Positions 6,586 to 14,169 are shown, counted from the first letter of the stretch. The stretch: 14,279 nt of DNA from Limnohabitans sp. (GCA_021731425.1 JAKFXJ010000347.1:1-14279), one strand, 5' to 3'. Notes: generated by a model not told the origin, from the sequence alone. Numbers and translations are program-made.

Positions 6586-7662
6586 TCAGTGCGGGAAGGG
6601 CCACAGACGCAGCTTTTGCTTGGCCACCGACCACAACTTGGCCAGGCCATGCGGCTCCACGATCAGGAACCACACAATCAGGGCGCCAAAGATCATGAAT
6701 TCGGTGTGCGACACGGCCGCTGTGGAGATGCTGACGCCCACCAGATCGCCCATCGCGGGCAAGAACTGGTTCAGGAAAATCGGCAAGATCACAATGAAGG
6801 CGGCGCCAAAGAAGCTGCCCATGATGGAGCCCATGCCACCGATGATGACCATGAACAACAACTGGAAGGAGCGGTCAATCGAGAAGGCCGCTGGCTCCCA
6901 AGAGCCCAGGTGCACAAAGCCCCACAAAGCACCTGCCACGCCCACAATGAACGAGCTCACGGCAAAGGCGCTGAGCTTGGCGTAAACGGGACGGATACCA
7001 ATCACGGCAGCGGCCACGTCCATGTCGCGAATGGCCATCCACTCGCGGCCAATGGCCGAGCGCACCAGGTTTTTGGCCAGCAAACCAAACACCACCAAAA
7101 AGACCAAGCAGAACAGGTACTTTTGCAGCGGGGTATCAATGGCCCAACCGAACACATTCAGGTTGGACACCGAGACCGAGCCCGAAGCGTTGTTGTTGGT
7201 GAACCAGCCCACACGCAGGAAAGCCCAGTCACAAAAGAACTGCGCTGCCAGAGTGGCCACCGCCAAATACAAGCCTTTGACGCGCAAGCTCGGAATGCCA
7301 AAGAACATCCCGACCAAGGTGGCAAAAAATCCACCGGCCAGGAGCGCAATGATCAGAGGCATGCCCTCGATGCGGATGTAGGTGTTGTAGGCCATGTAGG
7401 CCCCCACCGCCATGAAAGCACCCGAACCCAGTGAAATCTGACCGCAATAGCCGACCAGAATGTTCACCCCCAAAGCCGCCAAGGACAAGATGAGGAAGGG
7501 GATCAAGATCGCGCGAAACATGTACTCATCAACAAGGAAGGGCACACCGATGAACGCAAAGGCAATCAGGGCAAGAATCGCCCAGCGGTCTTGTGCAATC
7601 GCAAAGATCTGCTGGTCGCTGCGGTAAGAGGTCTTGTACTGACCGTTTTCTCTGTAAAACAT
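6586..7662 (-). CDS. livM: LivM-type ABC transporter permease
   Basis: LivM is one of the two pore-forming inner-membrane subunits of the HAAT importer. The 358-residue product is highly hydrophobic, with the family stretch LGVNILVGYCGQISLGSGAFMAVGAYM at 64-90, further spans through 105-125, 182-197, 230-250, 265-300 and 320-336, and a cytoplasmic ATPase-docking loop at about 204-223 (GREWMAIRDMDVAAAVIGI). The N-terminus is a soluble extension of about 25 residues. TAAGGAG, of which TAA is the livH stop, lies ahead of the ATG with 8 bases between GGAG and ATG. A 66-bp gap containing three A/T tracts separates it from the downstream receptor gene. Confidence 0.94.
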   Translation of the reverse strand: MFYRENGQYKTSYRSDQQIFAIAQDRWAILALIAFAFIGVPFLVDEYMFRAILIPFLILSLAALGVNILVGYCGQISLGSGAFMAVGAYMAYNTYIRIEGMPLIIALLAGGFFATLVGMFFGIPSLRVKGLYLAVATLAAQFFCDWAFLRVGWFTNNNASGSVSVSNLNVFGWAIDTPLQKYLFCLVFLVVFGLLAKNLVRSAIGREWMAIRDMDVAAAVIGIRPVYAKLSAFAVSSFIVGVAGALWGFVHLGSWEPAAFSIDRSFQLLFMVIIGGMGSIMGSFFGAAFIVILPIFLNQFLPAMGDLVGVSISTAAVSHTEFMIFGALIVWFLIVEPHGLAKLWSVAKQKLRLWPFPH

Positions 7663-7674
7663 GTTTTTCTCTCC

Positions 7675-8604
7675 TTACACGCGGTCGATGATTTTTTCGC
7701 CGAACAGGCCTTGCGGACGGAACAGCAAGAACACCAGCGCCAGCACATAAGCAAACCAAATTTCGATGCCGCCGCCCACATAAGGGCCCAGGTACACCTC
7801 GGACAGCTTCTCACCCACACCGATGATCAAGCCGCCGATGATGGCGCCGGGCACCGACGTCAGACCACCCAAAATGATCACGGGCAAAGCACGCAAAGCC
7901 ACGGTGGTCAGCGAAAACTGCACACCCATCTTGGAGCCCCAGATGATGCCGGCCACCAAGGCGGTGATACCAGCCACAAACCAAACAATCACCCAGATGC
8001 GGTTGAGCGGGATGCCAATCGACTGCGCCGCCTGGTGGTCATCGGCCACCGCACGCAGGGCGCGGCCGGTGCTGGTCTTTTGGAAGAACAGCGACAACAC
8101 CACCACCAACAAAGCCGCGATGCAGGCCGCATACACGTCTTCGAGGTTGACCAGTACGCCACCCTGGAAGACCGAGTCGAACAAGAAAATCGGGTCCTTG
8201 GGCATGCCCACATCGATCTTGTAGATGTCGCTGCCAAAGATGGTCTGACCCAGGCCGTCCAGGAAATAGGTGATGCCCAGCGTGGCCATGAGCAAGGTCA
8301 CGCCCTCTTGGTTCACCAAATGACGCAGCACCAGGCGCTCAATCAACCATGCCAGCACAAACATGATGGCCGCGGCCAACACAAAGGCGATCAGGTTGCC
8401 CAAGAACTTGTCGCTGATTCCCAGCCACTCGGGGATCCATTCCGAAAAACGGGCCATGGCCAAAGCCGCGAACAAAACCATCGCGCCTTGCGCGAAGTTG
8501 AACACGCCAGAGGCCTTAAAAATCAGCACAAAGCCCAGCGCCACCAGCGCGTAAAGCATGCCGGCCATCAGGCCACCCAACAGAGCTTCCAGAAAAAATG
8601 CCAT
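7675..8604 (-). CDS. livH: LivH-type ABC transporter permease
   Basis: LivH is the second pore subunit of the importer. The 309-residue length is typical. The N-terminal family signature GLMAGMLYALVALGFVLIFKASGVFNFAQGAM covers 11-42, the ATPase-docking loop lies at 177-198 (TSTGRALRAVADDHQAAQSIGI), and the conserved stretch ILGGLTSVPGAIIGGLIIGVGE is at 244-265. TAAGGAG, with TAA being the livG stop, precedes the ATG; the gap from livG is 12 bp and the same arrangement recurs at the livH-livM junction. Substrate specificity cannot be read from the permease. Confidence 0.94.
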   Translation of the reverse strand: MAFFLEALLGGLMAGMLYALVALGFVLIFKASGVFNFAQGAMVLFAALAMARFSEWIPEWLGISDKFLGNLIAFVLAAAIMFVLAWLIERLVLRHLVNQEGVTLLMATLGITYFLDGLGQTIFGSDIYKIDVGMPKDPIFLFDSVFQGGVLVNLEDVYAACIAALLVVVLSLFFQKTSTGRALRAVADDHQAAQSIGIPLNRIWVIVWFVAGITALVAGIIWGSKMGVQFSLTTVALRALPVIILGGLTSVPGAIIGGLIIGVGEKLSEVYLGPYVGGGIEIWFAYVLALVFLLFRPQGLFGEKIIDRV

Positions 8605-8616
8605 GTCTTGTTCTCC

Positions 8617-9399
8617 TTAGTGGCTGGTGCCCAGATAGGCACTGATCACTTCTTCGTTGTTGCGCACTTCTTCGGGGGTTCCGTCGCCAATTTTTTTGCC
8701 GTAGTCCAGCACCACCACGCGATCAGAAATGTCCATCACCACGCCCATATCGTGCTCAATCAGCACAATGGTCGAGCCGAACTCGTCGTTCACATCCAGA
8801 ATAAAGCGGCACATGTCCTGCTTTTCTTCCATGTTCATACCGGCCATGGGTTCGTCAAGCAGCAGCACTTGTGGCTCCATGGCCAAGGCGCGGCCCAAGT
8901 CCACACGCTTTTGCAGGCCATAAGGCAACTGGCCCACAGGCGTTTTGCGAAAGGCCTGGATCTCCAGAAAGTCGATGATGTGCTCGACAAACTCGCGGTG
9001 CTCTTCCTCTTCGCGTTGGGCGGGGCCAATGCGCAGCGCCTGCATGAACAGGTTGCTTTTGATGCGCAGGTTGCGGCCCGTCATGATGTTGTCGATCACG
9101 CTCATGCCCTTGAACAAGGCCAAGTTTTGGAAAGTGCGGGCAATGCCCATTTCGGCCACTTGGCGGCTGTTCATGTGGTCAAACTTTTGGCCACGGAAAG
9201 TGATGCTGCCCTCTTGCGGTTGGTACACGCCGTTGATGCAGTTGAGCATCGAGCTTTTGCCCGCGCCATTGGGGCCAATGATGGCCCGCACTTCGTGCTC
9301 GCGCACATTGAACGAAATGTCGGTCAGCGCCTTCACGCCGCCGAAACGCAAACTGATGTTGCTGACGTCCAAGATGACGTCGCCGATTTTCTTGGTCAT
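8617..9399 (-). CDS. livG: LivG-type ABC transporter ATP-binding protein
   Basis: This is the second ATPase of the importer. Its 260 residues contain Walker A GPNGAGKS (42-49), Q-loop Gln91, the LivG-style degenerate signature LPYGLQKR (158-165), Walker B VLLLDEPMAG (178-187) and the switch histidine His216 in LIEHDMG. The insertion after the Q-loop (FKGMSVIDNIMTGRN) is normal for LivG. The ATG overlaps the TGA of the upstream acyl-CoA synthetase by four bases (ATGA, 9396-9399), indicating translational coupling and tying the synthetase to transport. Confidence 0.94.
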   Translation of the reverse strand: MTKKIGDVILDVSNISLRFGGVKALTDISFNVREHEVRAIIGPNGAGKSSMLNCINGVYQPQEGSITFRGQKFDHMNSRQVAEMGIARTFQNLALFKGMSVIDNIMTGRNLRIKSNLFMQALRIGPAQREEEEHREFVEHIIDFLEIQAFRKTPVGQLPYGLQKRVDLGRALAMEPQVLLLDEPMAGMNMEEKQDMCRFILDVNDEFGSTIVLIEHDMGVVMDISDRVVVLDYGKKIGDGTPEEVRNNEEVISAYLGTSH

Positions 9400-11342
9400 G
9401 CTGCTGCCTTCACGGGTGTGAATGTTTTGGCGTCGGAAATCTGGAGTGTGGCGCTGACGCTGCCGGTGCGGCCGTCTTCGAACTTCACCACGGTCTCGAT
9501 GAACTGCTCGGTCTTACCTTCATACAGGCCATCCACCAGCGGTTTGTATTTGTCGGCAATGAAGCCGCGGCGAACCTTGTTGGTGCGGGTCAACTCACCG
9601 TCGTCCGCGTCAAGCTCTTTGTGCAAGATCAAGAAACGCGAAACCTGGCTGCCCGCCAACAAGGCGTCTTCGGCCAAATCGGCGTTGACTTTTTCCACAC
9701 ACTCCTGAATGAGCTGGTAGACCTCGGGCTTTTGGGCCAGATCGGTGTAACCGGCATACGGCAGGTTGCGGCGCTCGGCCCAGTTGCCCACGGCATCAAA
9801 GTCGATGTTGAGCATCACACACACTTTTTCGCGCTGGTCGCCGTAAGCCACTACCTCTTTGATGTGCGGGAAGAACTTGAGTTTGTTCTCGACATACTTG
9901 GGCGCAAACATCGCGCCGTCGTTGGCACCGCCTTGGATGCGGCCCACGTCTTTGACGCGGTCGATGATCTTCAGGTGGCCATGGTTGTCGATGAAGCCCG
10001 CGTCGCTGGTGTGGTACCAGCCGTCGGCGGTCAACACCTCGTCGGTGGCCTTCTGGTTTTTGTAATAGCCCTTGAGCAAGCCTGGCGACTTGACCATGAT
10101 CTCGCCGTTATCGGCGACCTTGATCTCAACCCCTTTGCACGGAACACCCACGGTGTCGGCACGCGCTTGGTTGTCGGGCTGCAGGCACACGAACACAGCG
10201 GTCTCGGTGGAGCCATAGAGCTGCTTGATGTTCACGCCAATCGAGCGGAAGAATGTGAACAAATCGGGGCCAATTGCCTCGCCCGCGGTGTAGGCCACAC
10301 GCACGCGGCTGAAACCCATGTTGTTGCGCAAGGGGCCGTACACCATCAGGTTGCCCAAGCCATAAACCAAACGGTCCAGCAAGCCCACCGACTGGCCGTC
10401 CATCAAGGCAGGGCCCACTTTTTTGGCCACGCCCATGAAATAGTGGAACAGCTTGCGCTTGAAGCTGCCTGCGTCTTCCATGCGGATCATCACACTGGTC
10501 AACATGCCTTCGAACACTCGGGGCGGCGCGAAATAATAGGTCGGGCCAATTTCTTTCAGGTCGATGGTCACGGTGGCCGATGACTCAGGGCAGTTGACCA
10601 CGTAGCCACACACCAGCCACTGTGCGTAACTGAAGATGTTCTGACCAATCCAAGCAGGCGGCATGTAGGCCAGCACATCTTCTGCGTTGGTCAGCTTGTC
10701 GAATTCAGCGCCAGCGTCAGCGCGGTCGATCAAAGAGCTGTGGGTGTGCACCACACCCTTGGGGTTGCCCGTGGTGCCCGAAGTGAAGAACATGGCCGCC
10801 ACATCGGTCCAATTGGCTTTGTCCACCTCTTCGCTGAAAAACTGGGGGTGCTGTTTGGCAAACACGCCACCGGCCGCGATCAGCTCCTCGAGCGAGCCCA
10901 AACCGTCTTCGGTGTACTTGCGCAAGCCGCGTGGATCGTCGTAATAAATGTGGGTCAGCTGCGGGCACTGCTCACGCACTTCCAGCATCTTGTCGACCTG
11001 CTCTTGGTCTTCCACCACGGCAAAACGCACTTCAGCGTTGGTGATGGGGAACACGCATTCGGCAGCGGCGGCATCTTGGTACAGCGGCACAGGAATGGCG
11101 CCCAAGGACTGCGCGGCCAACATGGTGGCATATAGGCGTGGACGGTTGGAGCCCACCACGATCAGGTGCTCGCCGCGCTGCAATCCCGCCTGGTGCAAAC
11201 CACAGGCCACGGACTGAACCAAGGTGGCCAGACCGGACCAAGTGATGGTCTGCCAAATGCCATATTCTTTTTCGCGCAATGCGGGCGCCGAGGGGCGCTC
11301 GGCAGCGTGCTTGAGCATCAAACGGGGAAACGTTGTTTGCAT
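9396..11342 (-). CDS. Long-chain-type AMP-dependent acyl-CoA synthetase (COG1022 family)
   Basis: These enzymes adenylate a carboxylic acid and pass it to CoA. The 648-residue product has the full motif set: REKEYGIW (23-30), phosphate loop TSGTTGNPKG (187-196), YGSTE (376-380), HTSDAG (444-449), IIDRVKDVGRIQGG (459-472) and the catalytic lysine Lys589 in LTRTNKVRR. I chose ATG 11342 over an in-frame ATG at 11414. The shorter form begins TFPRLMLKHAAERP as relatives typically do, has GGAGACAGG upstream, and leaves a candidate -10 element outside the gene. It is the first gene of the operon and overlaps livG by 4 bp. COG1022 members linked to HAAT transporters need not use long-chain fatty acids; the substrate may be aromatic or a modified short acid (inference). 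Confidence 0.91.
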   Translation of the reverse strand: MQTTFPRLMLKHAAERPSAPALREKEYGIWQTITWSGLATLVQSVACGLHQAGLQRGEHLIVVGSNRPRLYATMLAAQSLGAIPVPLYQDAAAAECVFPITNAEVRFAVVEDQEQVDKMLEVREQCPQLTHIYYDDPRGLRKYTEDGLGSLEELIAAGGVFAKQHPQFFSEEVDKANWTDVAAMFFTSGTTGNPKGVVHTHSSLIDRADAGAEFDKLTNAEDVLAYMPPAWIGQNIFSYAQWLVCGYVVNCPESSATVTIDLKEIGPTYYFAPPRVFEGMLTSVMIRMEDAGSFKRKLFHYFMGVAKKVGPALMDGQSVGLLDRLVYGLGNLMVYGPLRNNMGFSRVRVAYTAGEAIGPDLFTFFRSIGVNIKQLYGSTETAVFVCLQPDNQARADTVGVPCKGVEIKVADNGEIMVKSPGLLKGYYKNQKATDEVLTADGWYHTSDAGFIDNHGHLKIIDRVKDVGRIQGGANDGAMFAPKYVENKLKFFPHIKEVVAYGDQREKVCVMLNIDFDAVGNWAERRNLPYAGYTDLAQKPEVYQLIQECVEKVNADLAEDALLAGSQVSRFLILHKELDADDGELTRTNKVRRGFIADKYKPLVDGLYEGKTEQFIETVVKFEDGRTGSVSATLQISDAKTFTPVKAAA

Positions 11343-11399
11343 GACCTGACCTGTCTCCAAAAACGATGGATTGACTGCAATTTCACTGAACTGACGTGA

Positions 11400-11405
11400 A
11401 TCGTA
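11400..11405 (-). promoter_or_regulatory. Candidate -10 element of the synthetase-liv operon
   Basis: TACGAT on the minus strand matches TATAAT at four of six bases. Its centre is exactly 32 bp from the centre of the perfect dyad at 11427-11442, as expected for a class II Crp/Fnr activator site at -41.5. No good -35 lies at the normal distance, which also suits an activator-dependent promoter. The start would be near 11393, giving a leader of about 51 bases. Confidence 0.35.
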
Positions 11406-11414
11406 AGCAGTCAT

Positions 11415-11444
11415 TTGACGTCAAGCTGTCGTTTGGACGACAAT
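11415..11444 (+). promoter_or_regulatory. Candidate sigma70-type promoter of the Crp/Fnr-family gene
   Basis: TTGACG (11415-11420, five of six to the -35 consensus) and GACAAT (11439-11444, four of six to the -10 consensus) are 18 bases apart. The dyad at 11427-11442 fills the spacer and overlaps the -10, so binding there would block this promoter while activating the divergent one. The distance to the chosen ATG at 11499 is 54 bases. Confidence 0.33.
11427..11442. promoter_or_regulatory. Perfect 6-4-6 dyad, candidate operator of the adjacent Crp/Fnr regulator
   Basis: TGTCGT-TTGG-ACGACA is a perfect inverted repeat with the half-site spacing of Crp/Fnr operators, placed between the divergent synthetase operon and the Crp/Fnr-family gene. 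The half-site is neither the Fnr (TTGAT) nor the Crp (TGTGA) consensus, which fits the changed recognition helix of the regulator. A second palindrome, TTGACGTCAA (11415-11424), lies 2 bp away. Confidence 0.5.
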
Positions 11445-11498
11445 TCAGGGAAGACCCTTAGCTCAACTGACCCCACCCTGACAAAGTGCAGACCCGCC

Positions 11499-12206
11499 AT
11501 GGCCAAAGAAAACAGCGTTTACCATCGGCGACGTGCGCCCACCGAAGCTGAGCTGCAGATGATTCCTTGGCTGAACCTGCTGCAAGCACACGAACGCCAG
11601 GAAATCGTGCCCCAGCTGGTGGTGAGCGACCCTCAAGTGGGCGACTATGTGTGCCGCGTGGGTCGCCCCGTGACCTATTGGTTTGGCGTAGTTTCAGGCC
11701 TGCTCAAAATGAGCACCGACAACGAAAGTGGCCAGACCATCACCTTCACCGGCGTGCCCCCTGGCGGCTGGTTTGGCGAAGGCACGGCACTCAAGCGAGA
11801 GGTGTATCGCTACAACATTCAACCCTTGCGCCCCAGCGTGGTCGCGGGTCTGCCGCTGGAGACCTTCCACTGGCTGATCGACCATTCGCTGGGCTTCAAC
11901 CGCTTCATCATGCAGCAGCTCAACGAACGGCTTGGCCAGTTCATTGCAGCCCGCGAACTCGACCGCATGACCAACCCCGAATTGCGCCTGGCCCGCCACC
12001 TGGCCACCTTGTTCAACCCGGTGCTGTTTTCTGGCGTGGGCGAGGTGCTGCGCATCACCCAACAAGAGCTGGCGTATTTGGTGGGCCTGTCGCGGCAGCG
12101 CGTGAATGAGGCACTGCGGGTACTGGAGACCAGGCGTTTGATTCGGGTCGAATACGGCGGCTTGCGTATTCTCGACTTACAGGGGCTGCGCACCGCTTCT
12201 TTTTGA
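11499..12206 (+). CDS. Crp/Fnr-family transcriptional regulator
   Basis: This is a one-component DNA-binding regulator, probably controlling the divergent synthetase-liv operon. The 235-residue product has an N-terminal cyclic-nucleotide-binding-like beta-barrel (about 25-125, with GGWFGEGTAL at 89-98), a dimerisation helix near 128-160, and a winged HTH from 186 (ITQQELAYLVGLSRQRVNEALRVLE) ending in a wing (VEYGGLRILDL). It has a single Cys (52), so it cannot carry the Fnr iron-sulfur cluster. The Arg-Ser of the Crp cAMP pocket is not obvious, and the recognition helix reads SRQRVNEA rather than SRETVGR. The ATG at 11499 gives the usual family length; an in-frame TTG at 11415 would add 28 residues lying over the promoter. 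No clear Shine-Dalgarno precedes the ATG. The effector is unknown. Confidence 0.88.
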   Translation: MAKENSVYHRRRAPTEAELQMIPWLNLLQAHERQEIVPQLVVSDPQVGDYVCRVGRPVTYWFGVVSGLLKMSTDNESGQTITFTGVPPGGWFGEGTALKREVYRYNIQPLRPSVVAGLPLETFHWLIDHSLGFNRFIMQQLNERLGQFIAARELDRMTNPELRLARHLATLFNPVLFSGVGEVLRITQQELAYLVGLSRQRVNEALRVLETRRLIRVEYGGLRILDLQGLRTASF

Positions 12207-12220
12207 GCACCTTGGCGAGT

Positions 12221-12240
12221 CATTTGCGCGACGCCAAATG
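12221..12240. repeat. Small inverted repeat after the Crp/Fnr-family gene
   Basis: CATTTG (12221-12226) and CAAATG (12235-12240) form a 6-bp dyad with an 8-base centre, 14 bp after the stop codon. It has no T-run and is too weak to call a terminator. The rest of the 126-bp gap to the dehydrogenase gene shows no convincing promoter; TTGAAA at 12268-12273 is a possible -35 without a good -10. Confidence 0.4.
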
Positions 12241-12332
12241 AAATGTCCTCAGCAATTACCCTGTGTTGAAAGGGATTTGGCCCGACTACGCTCCCGCTTG
12301 TTTGGTTCTTAACCCCTCACAGGAGCTTTTTG

Positions 12333-13541
12333 ATGTTCAAGAAAATTGCAGTCTGCGCCGCCGTTTTGACACTCGGCATCGGGCAAACCATGGCCCAAAC
12401 AGCCGCCCCCGCCGCGCCGCCTCCAGCCTGGAAGCAAGGCATGCCTGCTGAGATGGCCAACTCCACATTGGCCCCCCTGGCCGGCAAGCTGACGGTCACT
12501 CCCGCAGCGGACATTCCGCTGAACAAAATCAAACTGCCACCAGGCTTCAAGGTAGAGATTTGGTCGACCGGCACCCCAGGCATTCGCGCGATGAGCCGCG
12601 GTGAGAGCGGCAAAATTTATGCGGGCACACGCGGCTTGGGCCATGTTTATGAAATCAGCGACAACGGCAAAGAGCGCACCAGCCGCGTTTTGGTCGACAA
12701 ACTCAACCAACCCGCCGTTACGATGCACAAAGGCTCTTTGTACGTCATGGGCATCGACAAAGTGCTGCGCTATGACGGCATCGAAGCCAACCCCAACGCA
12801 CAGCCGGTGGACATGACCACCGCCTTCCAGCTACCACCCCTGCAACACCACAACTGGAAATACCTGAGCTTTGGCCCTGACGGCAAGTTGTACGTGCCTT
12901 TTGGTGCTCCTTGCAACATCTGCGAGCCCGGTGCTGAATACGCACAAATTCGCCGCTACAACGCCGATGGCTCGGGCATGGAAGTCGTCGCTAAGGGCGT
13001 GCGCAACACCGTGGGTTTTGACTGGCACCCCGTGACCAAAGAACTGTGGTTCAGCGACCACGGCCGTGACTGGATGGGTGATGACGGCCCAGAAGACGAA
13101 CTCAACCGAATGTCCAAAACTGGCTTGAATTTCGGCTTTCCTTATTGCCATGCCAACGGTGTGGCTGATCGCGACATCAAAAAGGACAAGCCTTGTGATG
13201 GCGTGACCTTGCCCGTGACCACCATGGGGCCCCACGCTGCGGTGATGGGTGTGCATTTCTACACCGGCAACATGTTCCCCGCCGAGTACAAAAATGCGCT
13301 GTTCGTGGCCCGCAAAGGCTCTTGGAACCGCACGAAAAAATTCGGCTTTGACGTGGCCATGGTCAAAACCGACGCTGAAGGCAAAGCCGCACAGGTCACG
13401 CCCTTCATGACCGGCTTCAAGGACGACAGCGACAACAGCTTCTGGGGCCGCCCCACTTACATGCTGCAAATGCCCGATGGCGCCCTGCTCGTTTCTGACG
13501 AGCAATTGGGTGCCATCTACCGCATCTCGTATGCCAAGTAA
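12333..13541 (+). CDS. Secreted sorbosone/glucose dehydrogenase-like PQQ quinoprotein (COG2133 family)
   Basis: Members of this six-bladed beta-propeller family oxidise sugars or aldehydes in the periplasm, usually with PQQ. The 402-residue product has a Sec signal peptide (MFKKIAVCAAVLTLGIGQTMAQ) and an Ala/Pro-rich linker. Then come LPPGFKVEIW (68-77), HHNWKYLSFGPDGKLYVPFG (172-191), VRNTVGFDWHP (223-233), SDHGRDWMGDDGPEDELN (241-258), FGFPYCHA (267-274), FVARKGSWNR (324-333) and WGRPTYMLQMPDGALLVSDE (371-390). His172 and Arg224 sit where soluble glucose dehydrogenase has its catalytic His and PQQ-contacting Arg. AGGAG (12321-12325) is 7 bases before the ATG at 12333. The gene overlaps a diheme cytochrome gene, a likely electron acceptor. 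Five Cys (8, 194, 197, 272, 288) include a C-x2-C pair. The substrate is not evident. Confidence 0.88.
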   Translation: MFKKIAVCAAVLTLGIGQTMAQTAAPAAPPPAWKQGMPAEMANSTLAPLAGKLTVTPAADIPLNKIKLPPGFKVEIWSTGTPGIRAMSRGESGKIYAGTRGLGHVYEISDNGKERTSRVLVDKLNQPAVTMHKGSLYVMGIDKVLRYDGIEANPNAQPVDMTTAFQLPPLQHHNWKYLSFGPDGKLYVPFGAPCNICEPGAEYAQIRRYNADGSGMEVVAKGVRNTVGFDWHPVTKELWFSDHGRDWMGDDGPEDELNRMSKTGLNFGFPYCHANGVADRDIKKDKPCDGVTLPVTTMGPHAAVMGVHFYTGNMFPAEYKNALFVARKGSWNRTKKFGFDVAMVKTDAEGKAAQVTPFMTGFKDDSDNSFWGRPTYMLQMPDGALLVSDEQLGAIYRISYAK

Positions 13542-14169
13542 TGCCCCAAGGCCCATCAGGGCGCTGGCAACAGCCGCCCTGGTTCTGAGCACGGGCTGCC
13601 TGGCCTGGCCTGTGATCGCGCAACCCGCGCAGCCAGGACGGGCCGTGGCCAATGCCCAGGTCAAAGCGCCCGAACGCGCCGCCCTGTGCATGGCCTGCCA
13701 CGGCCCACAGGGGGTTTCGCCAACCCCCAACATTCCGTCTTTGGCCGCTCAGCCCAAAACTTATCTGGAAAACAAACTGGTCCTGATCCGCGAAGGCTTG
13801 CGAGAGATCCCCGCCATGAAAGGCACGCTGGACGGCGTGCCCGACACCGAATTGACCGCTTTGGCCCAGTATTTTTCTGCTCAAGCTGCCCCGCCGGTCG
13901 CCACGGCCAAGCCAGATGCGCAAAGCTTTCAACGCGGCCAAGCGCTGGCCAAAAGTGCGCTGTGTGGCACTTGCCACTTGCCCGACCACCGAGGGCGCGA
14001 CCAAGTGCCCCGCCTGGCCAGCCAGCACGAAACCTACTTGCGCAACGTGATGCAGGAATACCGTGACAACCCCGGCCCTGGCCGCGACACCGTCATGGCC
14101 GCTGCGCTCTACGGCATCAGCGACGCACAACTCAAGGACCTGGCGCACTTTTTTGCGCGAAGCCCCTGA
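13531..14169 (+). CDS. Diheme c-type cytochrome (cytochrome c4-like)
   Basis: This is a periplasmic electron carrier with two haem c domains. The start at 13531 gives 212 residues, an Arg-bearing hydrophobic signal sequence (about 1-30, ending PVIAQ), and an 11-bp overlap with the dehydrogenase, indicating coupled translation. An in-frame ATG at 13477 would spoil the signal peptide. Haem sites are CMACH (53-57) and CGTCH (145-149). Met96 (IPAMKG) and Met189 (TVMAA) are the probable axial ligands, giving two domains each with the c4-type pattern of CxxCH followed by Met about 40 residues later. The STGC in the signal region is only a poor lipobox. Its likely job is to take electrons from the quinoprotein encoded just upstream and pass them to a terminal oxidase (inference). 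Confidence 0.9.
   Translation: MPSNAPRPIRALATAALVLSTGCLAWPVIAQPAQPGRAVANAQVKAPERAALCMACHGPQGVSPTPNIPSLAAQPKTYLENKLVLIREGLREIPAMKGTLDGVPDTELTALAQYFSAQAAPPVATAKPDAQSFQRGQALAKSALCGTCHLPDHRGRDQVPRLASQHETYLRNVMQEYRDNPGPGRDTVMAAALYGISDAQLKDLAHFFARSP

Noticed and set aside
2960..9708. Very long plus-strand open frames (2960-5446, 5329-7434, 7591-9708), each over 700 codons
   Set aside because: They lie antisense to clearly recognisable liv and ligase genes; their translations are His/Gln/Arg-rich with no domain, and such frames arise from codon bias in GC-rich genes.
11343..11414. Extended N-terminus of the acyl-CoA synthetase from an ATG at 11414
   Set aside because: The extra 24 residues do not resemble family members, and the start would abut the operator and lie upstream of the inferred -10; the ATG at 11342 fits better.
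11409..12227. AGTCATTTG on both sides of the Crp/Fnr gene as possible mobile-element direct repeats
   Set aside because: The 9-base match is short, no transposase or terminal inverted repeats are present, and the gene shares the style of its neighbours.
12276..12292. Sigma54-like promoter TTGGCCCGACTACGCT before the dehydrogenase gene
   Set aside because: The invariant GG and GC pairs are not at the required spacing.
12238..12312. 24-codon ORF with ATG inside the small inverted repeat after the Crp/Fnr gene
   Set aside because: There is no ribosome binding site upstream and the peptide has no recognisable feature; unlike the one before livF, nothing but the open frame supports it.
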